A stretch of DNA of 8,401 nt, taken from contig CAIMEI010000037.1 in NCBI GenBank assembly GCA_903839955.1, positions 1-8,401 of the forward strand. The letters are read 5' to 3'. The stretch is from Candidatus Falkowiibacteriota bacterium (GTDB taxonomy: Bacteria; Patescibacteriota; Patescibacteriia; Patescibacteriales; UBA12465). Both the position numbers and the translations under genes were made by a program. Of this stretch, positions 1 to 6,318 are shown piece after piece; positions within the stretch are counted from its first letter, which is position 1; each line of letters opens with the position of its first letter. The notes beneath the pieces were generated by a model. It was not told where the DNA came from, did no database searches, and saw nothing but the letters and a program-made list of their open reading frames with translations.

Positions 1-1
1 A

Positions 2-32
2 AAAAACGAGAGTCCTCTGGACCCTCGTTTTT
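2..32. terminator. Hairpin terminator downstream of secF, usable in both directions
   Basis: Positions 2-10 (AAAAACGAG) pair with 24-32 (CTCGTTTTT). After one A/C mismatch, GTCC (12-15) pairs with GGAC (19-22) around a three-base loop. Read on the minus strand, the stem ends in a T run about 20 nt after the secF stop codon, which is the classic factor-independent layout. The A/T symmetry means it could also stop transcripts entering from the left. Confidence 0.85.
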
Positions 33-52
33 GAAATAATAGCGTGGTAATC

Positions 53-961
53 TTAGGCCTTTTTGCGGCGACCCATCTTCTCCCAGATCACAATCATTGG
101 ACTGGCGACAAAGATGGAGCTATAGGTACCGATAAAGATGCCGACGGCCAGAGCCAAGGCAAAGTCGCGGATACTGCTACCCCCGAAAAATAGGATGGCC
201 AAAAGAGCTAAGATGGCGGAGAAAGAAGTGTTCACGGAACGAGTCAGCACCTGGTTGACGCTGGTGTTCACCGTGCCCTCAAAATCCTGGCTGGATTTGG
301 GTAGGTTTTCGCGGGTACGGTCAAAAACGATAATGGTATCGTTGACGCTGTAGCCGAGAACCGTCAGGACAGCGGCGATAAAGGCCGTATTGACCTCTGT
401 GCCGGCGAAATGGCCCAGAACCGAGAAAACACCCAGAACCACCAAAACATCGTGCGCTAAAGCGACAATAGCCGCTAGGCCATACTTCCAAGAAGCCACT
501 GGTTTGGAAACTTTGCGGAAAGCAAAGGCGATAAAAGCCACCATCACCAGAAGAACGATGATTACTGCATCAAAAGACTTGCTCTTTAATTCGTTGCCAA
601 TGGAAGGACCGATGGAATTAAAGCTCAGCTCTTTGGCACTGCCGCCATGGCTGGCGGCTAGCTTTTCCAGGCCGGCATCAATTGCCAGGTGCGTGCTTTG
701 AGTGCTTTCGCGAAAACGGATTAAGGTGCTGCCGCTTTGGGTCGGTTGAATAACTAAATTGCTAACCCCCGCACTGCGCAGACTGTCTTGGATTTCAGTG
801 ATGCTCGGCTGGTAGCCGCTAAACTGGGTTTCCAGCAAACTGCCGCCGGTAAAATCGATGCCGAAATTCAAGCCCCAGAAAGAAAGCGAAGCAATGGAGA
901 GGGCCACCAAAATTCCCGAGAAGGTCAGCCAGATTTTGCGATTTTGAATGATGTTTAACAT
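53..961 (-). CDS. secF: Protein translocase subunit SecF
   Basis: SecF forms the membrane SecDF complex that uses the proton gradient to help pull exported proteins through SecYEG on the outer side of the membrane. The protein has 302 residues, normal for the family. It has TM1 at about 9-30, the hallmark GIDFTGG at 34-40, a periplasm-type domain to about 125, then five helices (about 130-149, 160-184, 190-213, 245-262, 266-290). The conserved stretch GYSVNDTIIVFDRTREN (203-219) and the SVNTS segment near 242-246 are present. I chose the ATG at 961 because MLNIIQNRK is a normal SecF beginning. The upstream in-frame start at 1027 would add 22 residues overlapping secD. The gap after secD is 11 nt, so the two are co-transcribed. 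The ribosome site is weak (AAAGA at most). A terminator follows the stop codon. Confidence 0.97.
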   Translation of the reverse strand: MLNIIQNRKIWLTFSGILVALSIASLSFWGLNFGIDFTGGSLLETQFSGYQPSITEIQDSLRSAGVSNLVIQPTQSGSTLIRFRESTQSTHLAIDAGLEKLAASHGGSAKELSFNSIGPSIGNELKSKSFDAVIIVLLVMVAFIAFAFRKVSKPVASWKYGLAAIVALAHDVLVVLGVFSVLGHFAGTEVNTAFIAAVLTVLGYSVNDTIIVFDRTRENLPKSSQDFEGTVNTSVNQVLTRSVNTSFSAILALLAILFFGGSSIRDFALALAVGIFIGTYSSIFVASPMIVIWEKMGRRKKA

Positions 962-972
962 ATATCTTTGGG

Positions 973-2592
973 TTAGTTTTTCTTGGTCAAATTGGAACCG
1001 ATGAGCCAGGTGTGCTTTTCCAGCCATTTCCCCATGGTTAGGGTTAACAGCGTGCGGGTGATGACAATCGCACTGAAGAGGGAGACTGCCAAACCAATGA
1101 ATAACGCGGTGCCGAAGCCCTGAACGGAAGAGGTGCCAAAGAACATCAAGATGAAACAGGTTAAAATGGTGGAGGTGTTGCCGTCTCTAATGGAAGGCCA
1201 AGCGCGGCGGAAACCTTCGTCCACGGCCAGCGACAAGGATTTACCCAGGCGCAATTCTTCTTTGACGCGTTCGAAGATCAAAATATTTGCATCCACGGCC
1301 ATACCGATAGACATGATGAAACCGGCGATGCCTGAGAGAGTCAGGGTGATAGAACGCGAAGCGTAGACAAAGAGCAAAACGCCGATAATCAGGAATAAGA
1401 GCGCGACCCCGCCATTAAACACTTTGAGCTCATTGAAGGTATAGAATAGCAAACCGATCATCACGGCCACCAAGACAAAGGCGAGCCAAATCGGCAAAGC
1501 TTTGAAAATGGCCAAAACGGTCAAACCATAAACTAGCAAGGAAACAACCGCCAAGACGCCCGGAAAACGATAGATGGCAATCATAAAAATAGAAACCAAG
1601 AGCAAGCCGATTAAACCGGCCACCAAGCTATTATCAATAGACTTGGCACCCAAGCTGGCTTCCACCGTCTGTTGGGAAACCAAGGAAATCGGCACCGGCA
1701 AAGCGCCGGAATTCAAGCGAGTCACTAAATTTCTCGCTTCTTCGGTGGTAAAGCTTCCAGAGATCATGGCCTTGCCGCCGGTGATTTGCTCGTTGACATT
1801 TGGCGCACTGATAATCTGATTATCCAAAACAATCGCCACTGGTTTGCCGACGTTGCGGCCGGTGATATCGGCGAAGAGCTTGGCGCCCGCATCGTTGAAT
1901 TCTAAGGAAACATAAGGAGAGCCGTCGTTCTGATTGAATTCCAAAACGGCGCGCTTCAAATCTTTACCGGACAATTCCGTGTTCTTCCAAGCCATTTGCT
2001 GGCCGTTGCCGGCAGCCGTAACCTTGACGGCGGAAGTGGACGAAGCGCCGCTGGCATTAATCGTTACCGGAGTACCGCTGCCGGTGGTCGCGGTGATGGC
2101 TAAAGGCTGAGCAGCGGGAGCGGCCACGGATTCTTTGAATTCCAAAAGAGGAGTTTCACCGATCATCTGAATGGCCTGGTTAACATCCTTGATGCCGGCT
2201 AATTCAGCGATGATACGGTAGTCGCCGCTGGCGGAACGATTAACTTCCACAAGCGGTTCACTGACGCCGAACACGTTCACCCGGCGCTCAATGACATCGC
2301 GCACGGAAGCCAGGGCGCTCGCTCGATCCGCTTCGGGAATACCAGAAACGTTGGCTTGATAAATCAAGCTAGTACCGCCCTGCAAATCCAAGCCGAGGCT
2401 GAAAGGAATTTCTTTGACCAAAGGCAAGGAGACAATGCCGTTGCTTTTGTGGGCCAAATTTTTGGCAAAATTGTTGTAGCTGCTGCCGGAGACCAACAGG
2501 GTGACCGTTAGCGCGAAGATGGCGATTAAACCCAAAAACCAGCCGGCTTTCGCCCGGGCAGACAATTTGGAAAACTTCTCAAGAATGTTCAT
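973..2592 (-). CDS. secD: Protein translocase subunit SecD with two extra membrane helices
   Basis: SecD partners SecF in proton-driven protein export. From the ATG at 2592 it has 539 residues. Visible parts are TM1 (about 17-36), GLDLQGG (67-73), an extracytoplasmic P1 region with the family segments ISAPNV and GALPVPI, and a membrane core ending in GMAVDANILIFER (430-442) and two last helices (468-487, 491-517). Between usual TM3 (345-365) and TM4 (414-440) lies about 47 added residues (367-413) that look like two further helices, giving eight instead of six. An Ala/Ser/Thr-rich low-complexity stretch (about 156-197) also interrupts P1. The start at 2592 (MNILEKF) is preferred over 2631, whose extra 13 residues would run into the likely promoter. 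There is no Shine-Dalgarno sequence. It leads the secD-secF operon, divergent from clpP. Confidence 0.97.
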   Translation of the reverse strand: MNILEKFSKLSARAKAGWFLGLIAIFALTVTLLVSGSSYNNFAKNLAHKSNGIVSLPLVKEIPFSLGLDLQGGTSLIYQANVSGIPEADRASALASVRDVIERRVNVFGVSEPLVEVNRSASGDYRIIAELAGIKDVNQAIQMIGETPLLEFKESVAAPAAQPLAITATTGSGTPVTINASGASSTSAVKVTAAGNGQQMAWKNTELSGKDLKRAVLEFNQNDGSPYVSLEFNDAGAKLFADITGRNVGKPVAIVLDNQIISAPNVNEQITGGKAMISGSFTTEEARNLVTRLNSGALPVPISLVSQQTVEASLGAKSIDNSLVAGLIGLLLVSIFMIAIYRFPGVLAVVSLLVYGLTVLAIFKALPIWLAFVLVAVMIGLLFYTFNELKVFNGGVALLFLIIGVLLFVYASRSITLTLSGIAGFIMSIGMAVDANILIFERVKEELRLGKSLSLAVDEGFRRAWPSIRDGNTSTILTCFILMFFGTSSVQGFGTALFIGLAVSLFSAIVITRTLLTLTMGKWLEKHTWLIGSNLTKKN

Positions 2593-2617
2593 AAAAGTTC
2601 TAATTATTGAAAATAAT

Positions 2618-2646
2618 CTTATACTGCTCAAAGTTTATCACAAAAA
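2618..2646 (-). promoter_or_regulatory. Candidate secD-secF promoter (weak)
   Basis: On the minus strand TATAAG (2623-2618) fits a -10 box. The hexamer 17 nt upstream (2646-2641) is TTTTTG, a poor -35, inside a T-rich tract that could act as an upstream element. A start near 2611 would leave a leader of about 19 nt before the secD ATG. This is the best candidate seen, but it is not compelling. Confidence 0.35.
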
Positions 2647-2676
2647 AAACAAAAATCAAGCAAAAATCGCCCGTTC

Positions 2677-2705
2677 TTTACAAAATTGCTAGTTCGTATT
2701 ATAAT
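2677..2705 (+). promoter_or_regulatory. Sigma70-type promoter of clpP
   Basis: TTTACA (2677-2682), a 17-nt spacer and a perfect TATAAT (2700-2705) form a near-consensus housekeeping promoter. Transcription would begin near 2712, giving a leader of about 29 nt before the clpP ATG at 2741. The leader is AT-rich and has no clear Shine-Dalgarno sequence. I see no inverted repeat typical of CtsR or HrcA heat-shock operators. Confidence 0.85.
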
Positions 2706-2740
2706 CAATTAATAATTGCTAAGAAATTAATCACGATAAT

Positions 2741-3316
2741 ATGCCAATAATTCCTACCGTCATCGAGAAAGAGGGCCAAATGGAGCGCGCCTACGATATT
2801 TATTCCCGACTGCTCAAGGACCGCATCATTTTTCTGGGCGAGCCGATCAACGACCACACCGCCAACATTGTCATTGCCCAACTCTTATTTTTGGATGCCG
2901 AAAATAACCGCGACATCAAATTCTACATCAACTCTCCGGGCGGCTCGGTTTCTTCCGGTTTGGCAATTTACGACACGATGCAATACATCAAGTCTGATGT
3001 TTCCACCATTTGCGTCGGCATGGCCGCTTCCATGGCCTCTATTCTTTTGGCGGCCGGCAAAAAAGGCAAGCGTTTGGCTTTGCCCAATAGTGAAGTAATG
3101 ATTCACCAGGTGATGGGCGGCGCCGAAGGCCAGGCCAGCGACATCAAAATCATGGCCGAGCATATCATCAAGACCAAAAATAAGCTCAATCAAATCCTCG
3201 CCAAGCATACCGGCAAGAAAAGTGAAACTCTGGAAAAAGACAGCGACCGCGACAACTACATGAGTGCCGAAGAAGCCAAAAAATACGGACTGATTGATAA
3301 AGTCATCGGCGAATAA
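2741..3316 (+). CDS. clpP: ATP-dependent Clp protease proteolytic subunit ClpP
   Basis: ClpP is the serine peptidase that forms a two-ring, 14-subunit chamber and degrades proteins fed in by ClpX or ClpA/C-type unfoldases in the cytoplasm. The protein has 191 residues, a typical length. The catalytic Ser97 lies in GMAASMAS (93-100), His122 in MIHQ, and Asp171 in DSDRD. These positions match the usual Ser97/His122/Asp171 numbering. The N-terminal axial-loop start MPIIPTVIEKEG and the oxyanion-type SPGGSV (65-70) are intact. No unfoldase gene is nearby. It is a single-gene unit on the plus strand, with its own near-consensus promoter and a strong terminator 20 nt after the stop. There is no Shine-Dalgarno sequence before the ATG. 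Confidence 0.98.
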   Translation: MPIIPTVIEKEGQMERAYDIYSRLLKDRIIFLGEPINDHTANIVIAQLLFLDAENNRDIKFYINSPGGSVSSGLAIYDTMQYIKSDVSTICVGMAASMASILLAAGKKGKRLALPNSEVMIHQVMGGAEGQASDIKIMAEHIIKTKNKLNQILAKHTGKKSETLEKDSDRDNYMSAEEAKKYGLIDKVIGE

Positions 3317-3335
3317 AAATTTGCGCAAAAAAAAG

Positions 3336-3370
3336 AAGACTCTACCTGTGAAAGATAGAGTCTTTTTTTG
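3336..3370. terminator. Bidirectional terminator between convergent genes
   Basis: AAGACTCTA (3336-3344) pairs perfectly with TAGAGTCTT (3356-3364) around an 11-nt loop. A T run follows on the plus strand (to 3369), and an A run precedes the stem (from about 3327). The hairpin therefore ends clpP on the plus strand and the 3397-4077 gene on the minus strand. Confidence 0.92.
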
Positions 3371-3396
3371 TTTTTTAGTTTTAAAATGAAAAATGG

Positions 3397-4077
3397 TTAT
3401 TCGGCTTCTTTTAGCTCTCCTTCTTCATATAATTTGAAGGGTAAAATCAAGATAAAGAAAAAGCTAATCGCTAAAGCCAGGGGAAGAGCTTTCGTGCCTG
3501 TTTTTCGACAGGCCTTCAGGTATTTTTTGTAACTATCTAGAGCCGTTGGCTCATCGCTACTGAAGGAAAAAGCTAAGGCCCCCGAAATAAGGACGCAAAA
3601 TAAATAGATGATTCCGCAAATAATAAAAACATTAACAAACTCCGAGGCTAGAGATGACACGCCCTGATTATGACCAAATAAATTAGCTAAAAAGCAGAAA
3701 AAAACCACAAAATAAAAGATCCCTAAAGTTATAGAATTGACAGCCCATACCAAATCTCGCACGTCATAGTCATAATCTCGGGCTGTCCTTTTGTGATTCA
3801 TGGAGCCAAATTCATTAGGCTTCTTGCCAATAAGTAATTCCTTGTTTTTTAGTTTAGCTAGATACAAAATAAACCCTGGCAATAGGAGCAAGCTCCACCA
3901 AAGAGAGATAGTAAACGGCAAGGTGACTTTCACTGTGCTAGTGAAACCTGTCAGAATTACCAACTCTTTGTCTGCTGGCATTTTTCCGGCACAAGCAAAA
4001 AATGCTAATAATACTACATAAGCCCAAGCTGCAAAAACAGCATAAGCGACGGCTTGATCGCTTTTTTTCATTTTCAT
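3397..4077 (-). CDS. Unrecognised five-helix membrane protein
   Basis: I do not recognise this 226-residue protein. It has about five hydrophobic helices (10-30, 54-74, 109-133, 147-171, 196-214) joined by charged loops, including a basic and acidic segment around 94-107 (HKR, then DYDYD). The tail is acidic (EEGELKEAE). No catalytic motif is evident. The ATG at 4077 is used; an alternative Met lies two codons in. Sampled 60-nt stretches are 30-40% GC, against 47-52% in sampled parts of secD and clpP, so it may be newer to this genome. It is a single-gene unit with a perfect-consensus promoter, an ~80-nt leader and the shared terminator. Strong promoter, odd base composition and isolation from both neighbouring operons suggest an accessory gene. 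Its function cannot be inferred. Confidence 0.85.
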   Translation of the reverse strand: MKMKKSDQAVAYAVFAAWAYVVLLAFFACAGKMPADKELVILTGFTSTVKVTLPFTISLWWSLLLLPGFILYLAKLKNKELLIGKKPNEFGSMNHKRTARDYDYDVRDLVWAVNSITLGIFYFVVFFCFLANLFGHNQGVSSLASEFVNVFIICGIIYLFCVLISGALAFSFSSDEPTALDSYKKYLKACRKTGTKALPLALAISFFFILILPFKLYEEGELKEAE

Positions 4078-4128
4078 CGTATGAATTTTTTAAATAACTG
4101 CCTACTCTTTTTAATTTAATTTGAATAA

Positions 4129-4159
4129 TTAGCTGATTTTCGGCATTACCTCAGCTGTT
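4129..4159 (-). promoter_or_regulatory. Leader with hairpin and possible five-codon upstream ORF
   Basis: This is the start of the leader of the membrane-protein gene below it. On the minus strand AGCTGA (4156-4151) can pair with TCAGCT (4136-4131). Inside the loop, GAGG stands just before ATG (4146-4144), which opens the five-codon frame M-P-K-I-S-stop (ending 4129). The hairpin would bury part of the GAGG. A role in translation control is speculative. Confidence 0.25.
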
Positions 4160-4165
4160 GAGAGT

Positions 4166-4194
4166 ATTATATCACATTTTATTGTCTTTGTCAA
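4166..4194 (-). promoter_or_regulatory. Perfect consensus sigma70-type promoter for the 3397-4077 gene
   Basis: On the minus strand TTGACA (4194-4189), a 17-nt spacer and TATAAT (4171-4166) match the full consensus. A TG one base upstream of the -10 box (TGATATAAT) adds an extended -10. The predicted start is near 4159, leaving about 81 nt of leader before the ATG at 4077. This is the strongest-looking promoter in the window. Confidence 0.9.
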
Positions 4195-4241
4195 TTTGAA
4201 AGGTGTTTAGCGCCCCATCTTAATATTTTATCGCTAATATT

Positions 4242-4272
4242 AAAACAAAAACAACGCCGGGGAAAGGCGTTG
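4242..4272 (-). terminator. Terminator of the five-gene surface operon
   Basis: CAACGCC (4252-4258) pairs with GGCGTTG (4266-4272) around a 7-nt loop. On the minus strand the stem is followed by TTTTTGTTTT (4251-4242). It lies 23 nt after the stop codon of the last operon gene. Confidence 0.88.
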
Positions 4273-4295
4273 CTTCTTATGGCTATAATCCTATT

Positions 4296-5321
4296 TTATT
4301 TAGCGTTTAGTTTAAAATTATCAATTATCATCGTGAAAATGCGGAAATAATCGGCCGGACTGCCGCTCGCGGCCCCAAGAGAGAAGATATAGACATCCTT
4401 TTTGCCTTTGTCGGTTAAGTAAAAAACACTTTTGTCGGCATTAAAAATTCCTGACCAGGAACCATCGACCGCAAAGCGCCCTTCCCCCGCCTGTTGATCG
4501 GGAAATTCTTTCTGATACCAAGCGGCGATTTCCGAACCATCGGTGTTGGACTGATGAATGATTTGCACGAAATAATTTTCATCCGCCGAAGTCACGACCA
4601 CTGTTTCATTATTATTCAAAGCCTTCAAGCTCCAAGCTTTCGGATAAATAATCGCATACTTTAGACTAGGATTACGGTAGGAAGAAATAAAAGGAGAGGC
4701 CGCTAGTTTTCCAGCACCAGCCGGGTTATAACCATTTTGCACTTCCGCTAAATCCAAATTGCCGTCGCCGTCGGTGTCTGTCTTGGTCGGATCAGAACCG
4801 AGCAGTTTTTCTTCGGCATCGCTTAAGCCATCCTTATCCATATCCACAAAAGAGATTTGATCTAACGGCGTGGATACGCTGGGCGCGGTGGAGGAGGCGG
4901 CCGCAACCGTGTTCGTCGCGGTGCTGGTGGCCGTGCTGGTGGAAACATTAATAATTGGCGGAACGGAAGTGGCCTGATTTTCAGTTGTGCCCGTATCGGC
5001 TGGGGTTACTTGATTTATCGGCTGGTTAATATTCGGGGTATTGCTGACGACCGGCTGATTGACGGTCGGGGTTAACGAGGGCTTGATAATCAAAGCATAA
5101 ACGCCGTAAACCAGCGCGGCCACTAGCAAAAGGCCGCCGCCGATAATTAACATGCCCGTTTTTTTGTGATTACCAGAGGGAGTGATTTTGTTTCCGCTGA
5201 CGGTAGCCGAGGAAGAAAGCGGCGAAGGCATGTTGTGGACGACAAAATCCTGATTCAAGCGGTTGGGCAAACCCGACGCGTCCTTCTTTCCTTCTTCGAC
5301 TTTTTTGGCGGGTAAAGACAT
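4296..5321 (-). CDS. Membrane-anchored TSP3-repeat protein with PsbP-like C-terminal domain
   Basis: This 341-residue protein has a hydrophilic N-terminus (1-55) and one membrane helix (56-79). A Pro/Asn/Thr linker with STSTATSTAT (127-136) follows, then two calcium-binding TSP3 motifs: DMDKDGLSDAEE (160-171) and DTDGDGNLDLAE (182-193). After the signature NGYNPAGAGKL (196-206) comes a compact domain (about 216-341). It begins NPSLKYAIIYPKAW and ends FRIFTMIIDNFKL, the pattern of PsbP-like lipid- or surface-associated domains. The fold assignment is by pattern only. The topology is probably N-inside with repeats and domain outside. The motif VVHNMP (27-32) recurs in two neighbours. It is the last gene of the operon: 2 nt after the previous stop, with a terminator downstream. 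There is no Shine-Dalgarno sequence, which suggests coupled translation. Confidence 0.9.
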   Translation of the reverse strand: MSLPAKKVEEGKKDASGLPNRLNQDFVVHNMPSPLSSSATVSGNKITPSGNHKKTGMLIIGGGLLLVAALVYGVYALIIKPSLTPTVNQPVVSNTPNINQPINQVTPADTGTTENQATSVPPIINVSTSTATSTATNTVAAASSTAPSVSTPLDQISFVDMDKDGLSDAEEKLLGSDPTKTDTDGDGNLDLAEVQNGYNPAGAGKLAASPFISSYRNPSLKYAIIYPKAWSLKALNNNETVVVTSADENYFVQIIHQSNTDGSEIAAWYQKEFPDQQAGEGRFAVDGSWSGIFNADKSVFYLTDKGKKDVYIFSLGAASGSPADYFRIFTMIIDNFKLNAK

Positions 5322-5323
5322 AT

Positions 5324-5527
5324 TTATTTAACTAAAAAGTAAGTGGCCGCCAACACGGCGACTACTGTCCAAATGGCGATTGTCCAGGCGGCGGTTTTGT
5401 GAGAAACTTTGCGCTGCAATTGCGGCATGATATGAATATAAATCGGCCGCGTCCAAATTGATTGGCCGGCAGGAGCGGCGGCGGTTTTTACTTCCGCGGC
5501 GCGGGAATAGTCTTTGATGCTGGGCAT
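5324..5527 (-). CDS. Small single-pass membrane protein of the surface operon
   Basis: The product has 67 residues: a 44-residue hydrophilic N-terminus with an Ala-rich stretch (16-20), then one helix (about 45-65) ending almost at the C-terminus (YFLVK). IYIHIMP (29-35) lies about 10 residues before the helix and matches the pre-helix motif of both TSP3 neighbours. The helix thus anchors a cytoplasmic tail with nothing outside, as if it were a neighbour's N-terminal half alone. It sits between the two TSP3 genes, 7 nt after one and 2 nt before the next, so it is clearly operonic and likely real despite its size. A later Met (34) lies inside the shared motif and is an unlikely start. I recognise no family. 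Confidence 0.8.
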   Translation of the reverse strand: MPSIKDYSRAAEVKTAAAPAGQSIWTRPIYIHIMPQLQRKVSHKTAAWTIAIWTVVAVLAATYFLVK

Positions 5528-5534
5528 AATGGAA

Positions 5535-6314
5535 TTATTTGATGCTTAAATCGGCCAATTTGCCCGGACCGTTCGGATTGTAACCGTTTTTAACTTCTGC
5601 TCCGTCCGAATAGCCATCGCCGTCGGTGTCGGGGTTGAGCGGATCAGTGTGATAGGTTTTAACTTCTTCATAGTCGCTGAGACCGTCGCCGTCGGTGTCC
5701 ACCTTGTTAATATCCGTACCAATAGCCATTTCTTCGCTATCGCTGAGACCGTCGCCGTCGGTGTCCACGACCGCTGTTGTGTCAGTGGCCGTATTTTCTA
5801 AAGTTGAAGAAGAAGTCTCCGTGGAAGTCGCGGTGGAAGTGCTCTCCTCCACCGGCGCACTAGTGGCGACAACTGGGGCCGCGTTCTCCTGTTCATTAAT
5901 CTTGGCCAAAGTATCACTGCTGATGGGTGGGGCGGTGGTGACCGCGTTGTTGATCGTGTCGTTAATTTGCGCCTGCGGTTTTAGAAATTTGGAGTAAACG
6001 AAATAGCCTGCGAAAGAAACGGCGGCGGCGGCAATGAGAAGAATTAGAAAAATCTTCAAGGCCTTGACGCCTCTTTCTCCGGCGGCCGGCATATTGTCCT
6101 GAACATTTAAATAGGTCTCCTTCACGCCGCTAGGGAAAGTCTGAGGCGTGGCGGCAGTCGGTGCTGCCGGGTTGGCAGGAGGGGCCTGAAAGGTCGGCAT
6201 CCCGGGTCTTTCAGGAGAAGTCGGAGCGGGAGCGGCGGGCTTGTCGATGTCGGAGAAAATGTCGTCCACCTCCTTGCTGCCGTTTGGCGAAGAATTATTC
6301 AGGTCGTTAAACAT
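5535..6314 (-). CDS. Membrane-anchored protein with three TSP3 calcium-binding repeats
   Basis: This 259-residue protein starts with an 84-residue Pro/Ala-rich tail, probably cytoplasmic. One helix follows (about 85-107), then a spacer and a Ser/Thr-rich linker (158-180, with STSTATSTETSSS). Three calcium-loop repeats close the protein: DTDGDGLSDSEE (184-195), DTDGDGLSDYEE (206-217) and DTDGDGYSDGAE (229-240). It ends soon after NGYNPNGPGKL (243-253). TSP3 loops bind calcium and stiffen extracellular stalks in known proteins. VQDNMP (71-76) stands about 9 residues before the helix. The gene is a paralogue in design of the 4296-5321 gene but lacks its C-terminal domain. It starts 4 nt after the stop of the 6319-6783 gene, with no Shine-Dalgarno sequence. 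The partner is unknown. Confidence 0.92.
   Translation of the reverse strand: MFNDLNNSSPNGSKEVDDIFSDIDKPAAPAPTSPERPGMPTFQAPPANPAAPTAATPQTFPSGVKETYLNVQDNMPAAGERGVKALKIFLILLIAAAAVSFAGYFVYSKFLKPQAQINDTINNAVTTAPPISSDTLAKINEQENAAPVVATSAPVEESTSTATSTETSSSTLENTATDTTAVVDTDGDGLSDSEEMAIGTDINKVDTDGDGLSDYEEVKTYHTDPLNPDTDGDGYSDGAEVKNGYNPNGPGKLADLSIK
5605..5768 (-). repeat. Tandem DNA repeat coding for TSP3 calcium loops
   Basis: Two identical 29-nt copies (5674-5702 and 5740-5768) lie 66 nt apart and encode the DTDGDGLSD loops. A third, diverged copy follows around 5605-5635 (its core CGCCGTCGGTGTC is kept). The identity at nucleotide level suggests recent duplication or gene conversion between repeat units. 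Confidence 0.8.
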
Positions 6315-6318
6315 AGGT

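Noticed and set aside
962..1027. Longer SecF starting at 1027
   Set aside because: The 22 extra residues overlap the secD end in another frame and do not look like a SecF N-terminus; the start at 961 gives the normal family beginning.
2593..2631. Longer SecD starting at 2631
   Set aside because: The extension would cover the likely promoter region, and the residues MSSIRLFSIIRTF do not fit a SecD N-terminus.
2593..2740. Heat-shock operator (CtsR or HrcA type) upstream of clpP
   Set aside because: I looked for the tandem heptamer or long inverted repeat of these regulators and found neither; only a housekeeping-type promoter is visible.
2885..3328. 147-residue minus-strand frame opposite clpP
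   Set aside because: It is an antisense shadow of the unmistakable ClpP frame, with no family resemblance and no start signal.
5605..5768. CRISPR-like array
   Set aside because: The regular 66-nt repeats lie inside a coding frame and encode TSP3 loops; there are no variable spacers.
5695..5997. 100-residue plus-strand frame rich in Val/Ser
   Set aside because: It is the antisense of the Thr/Ser linker and calcium-loop coding sequence; low complexity and no start signal.
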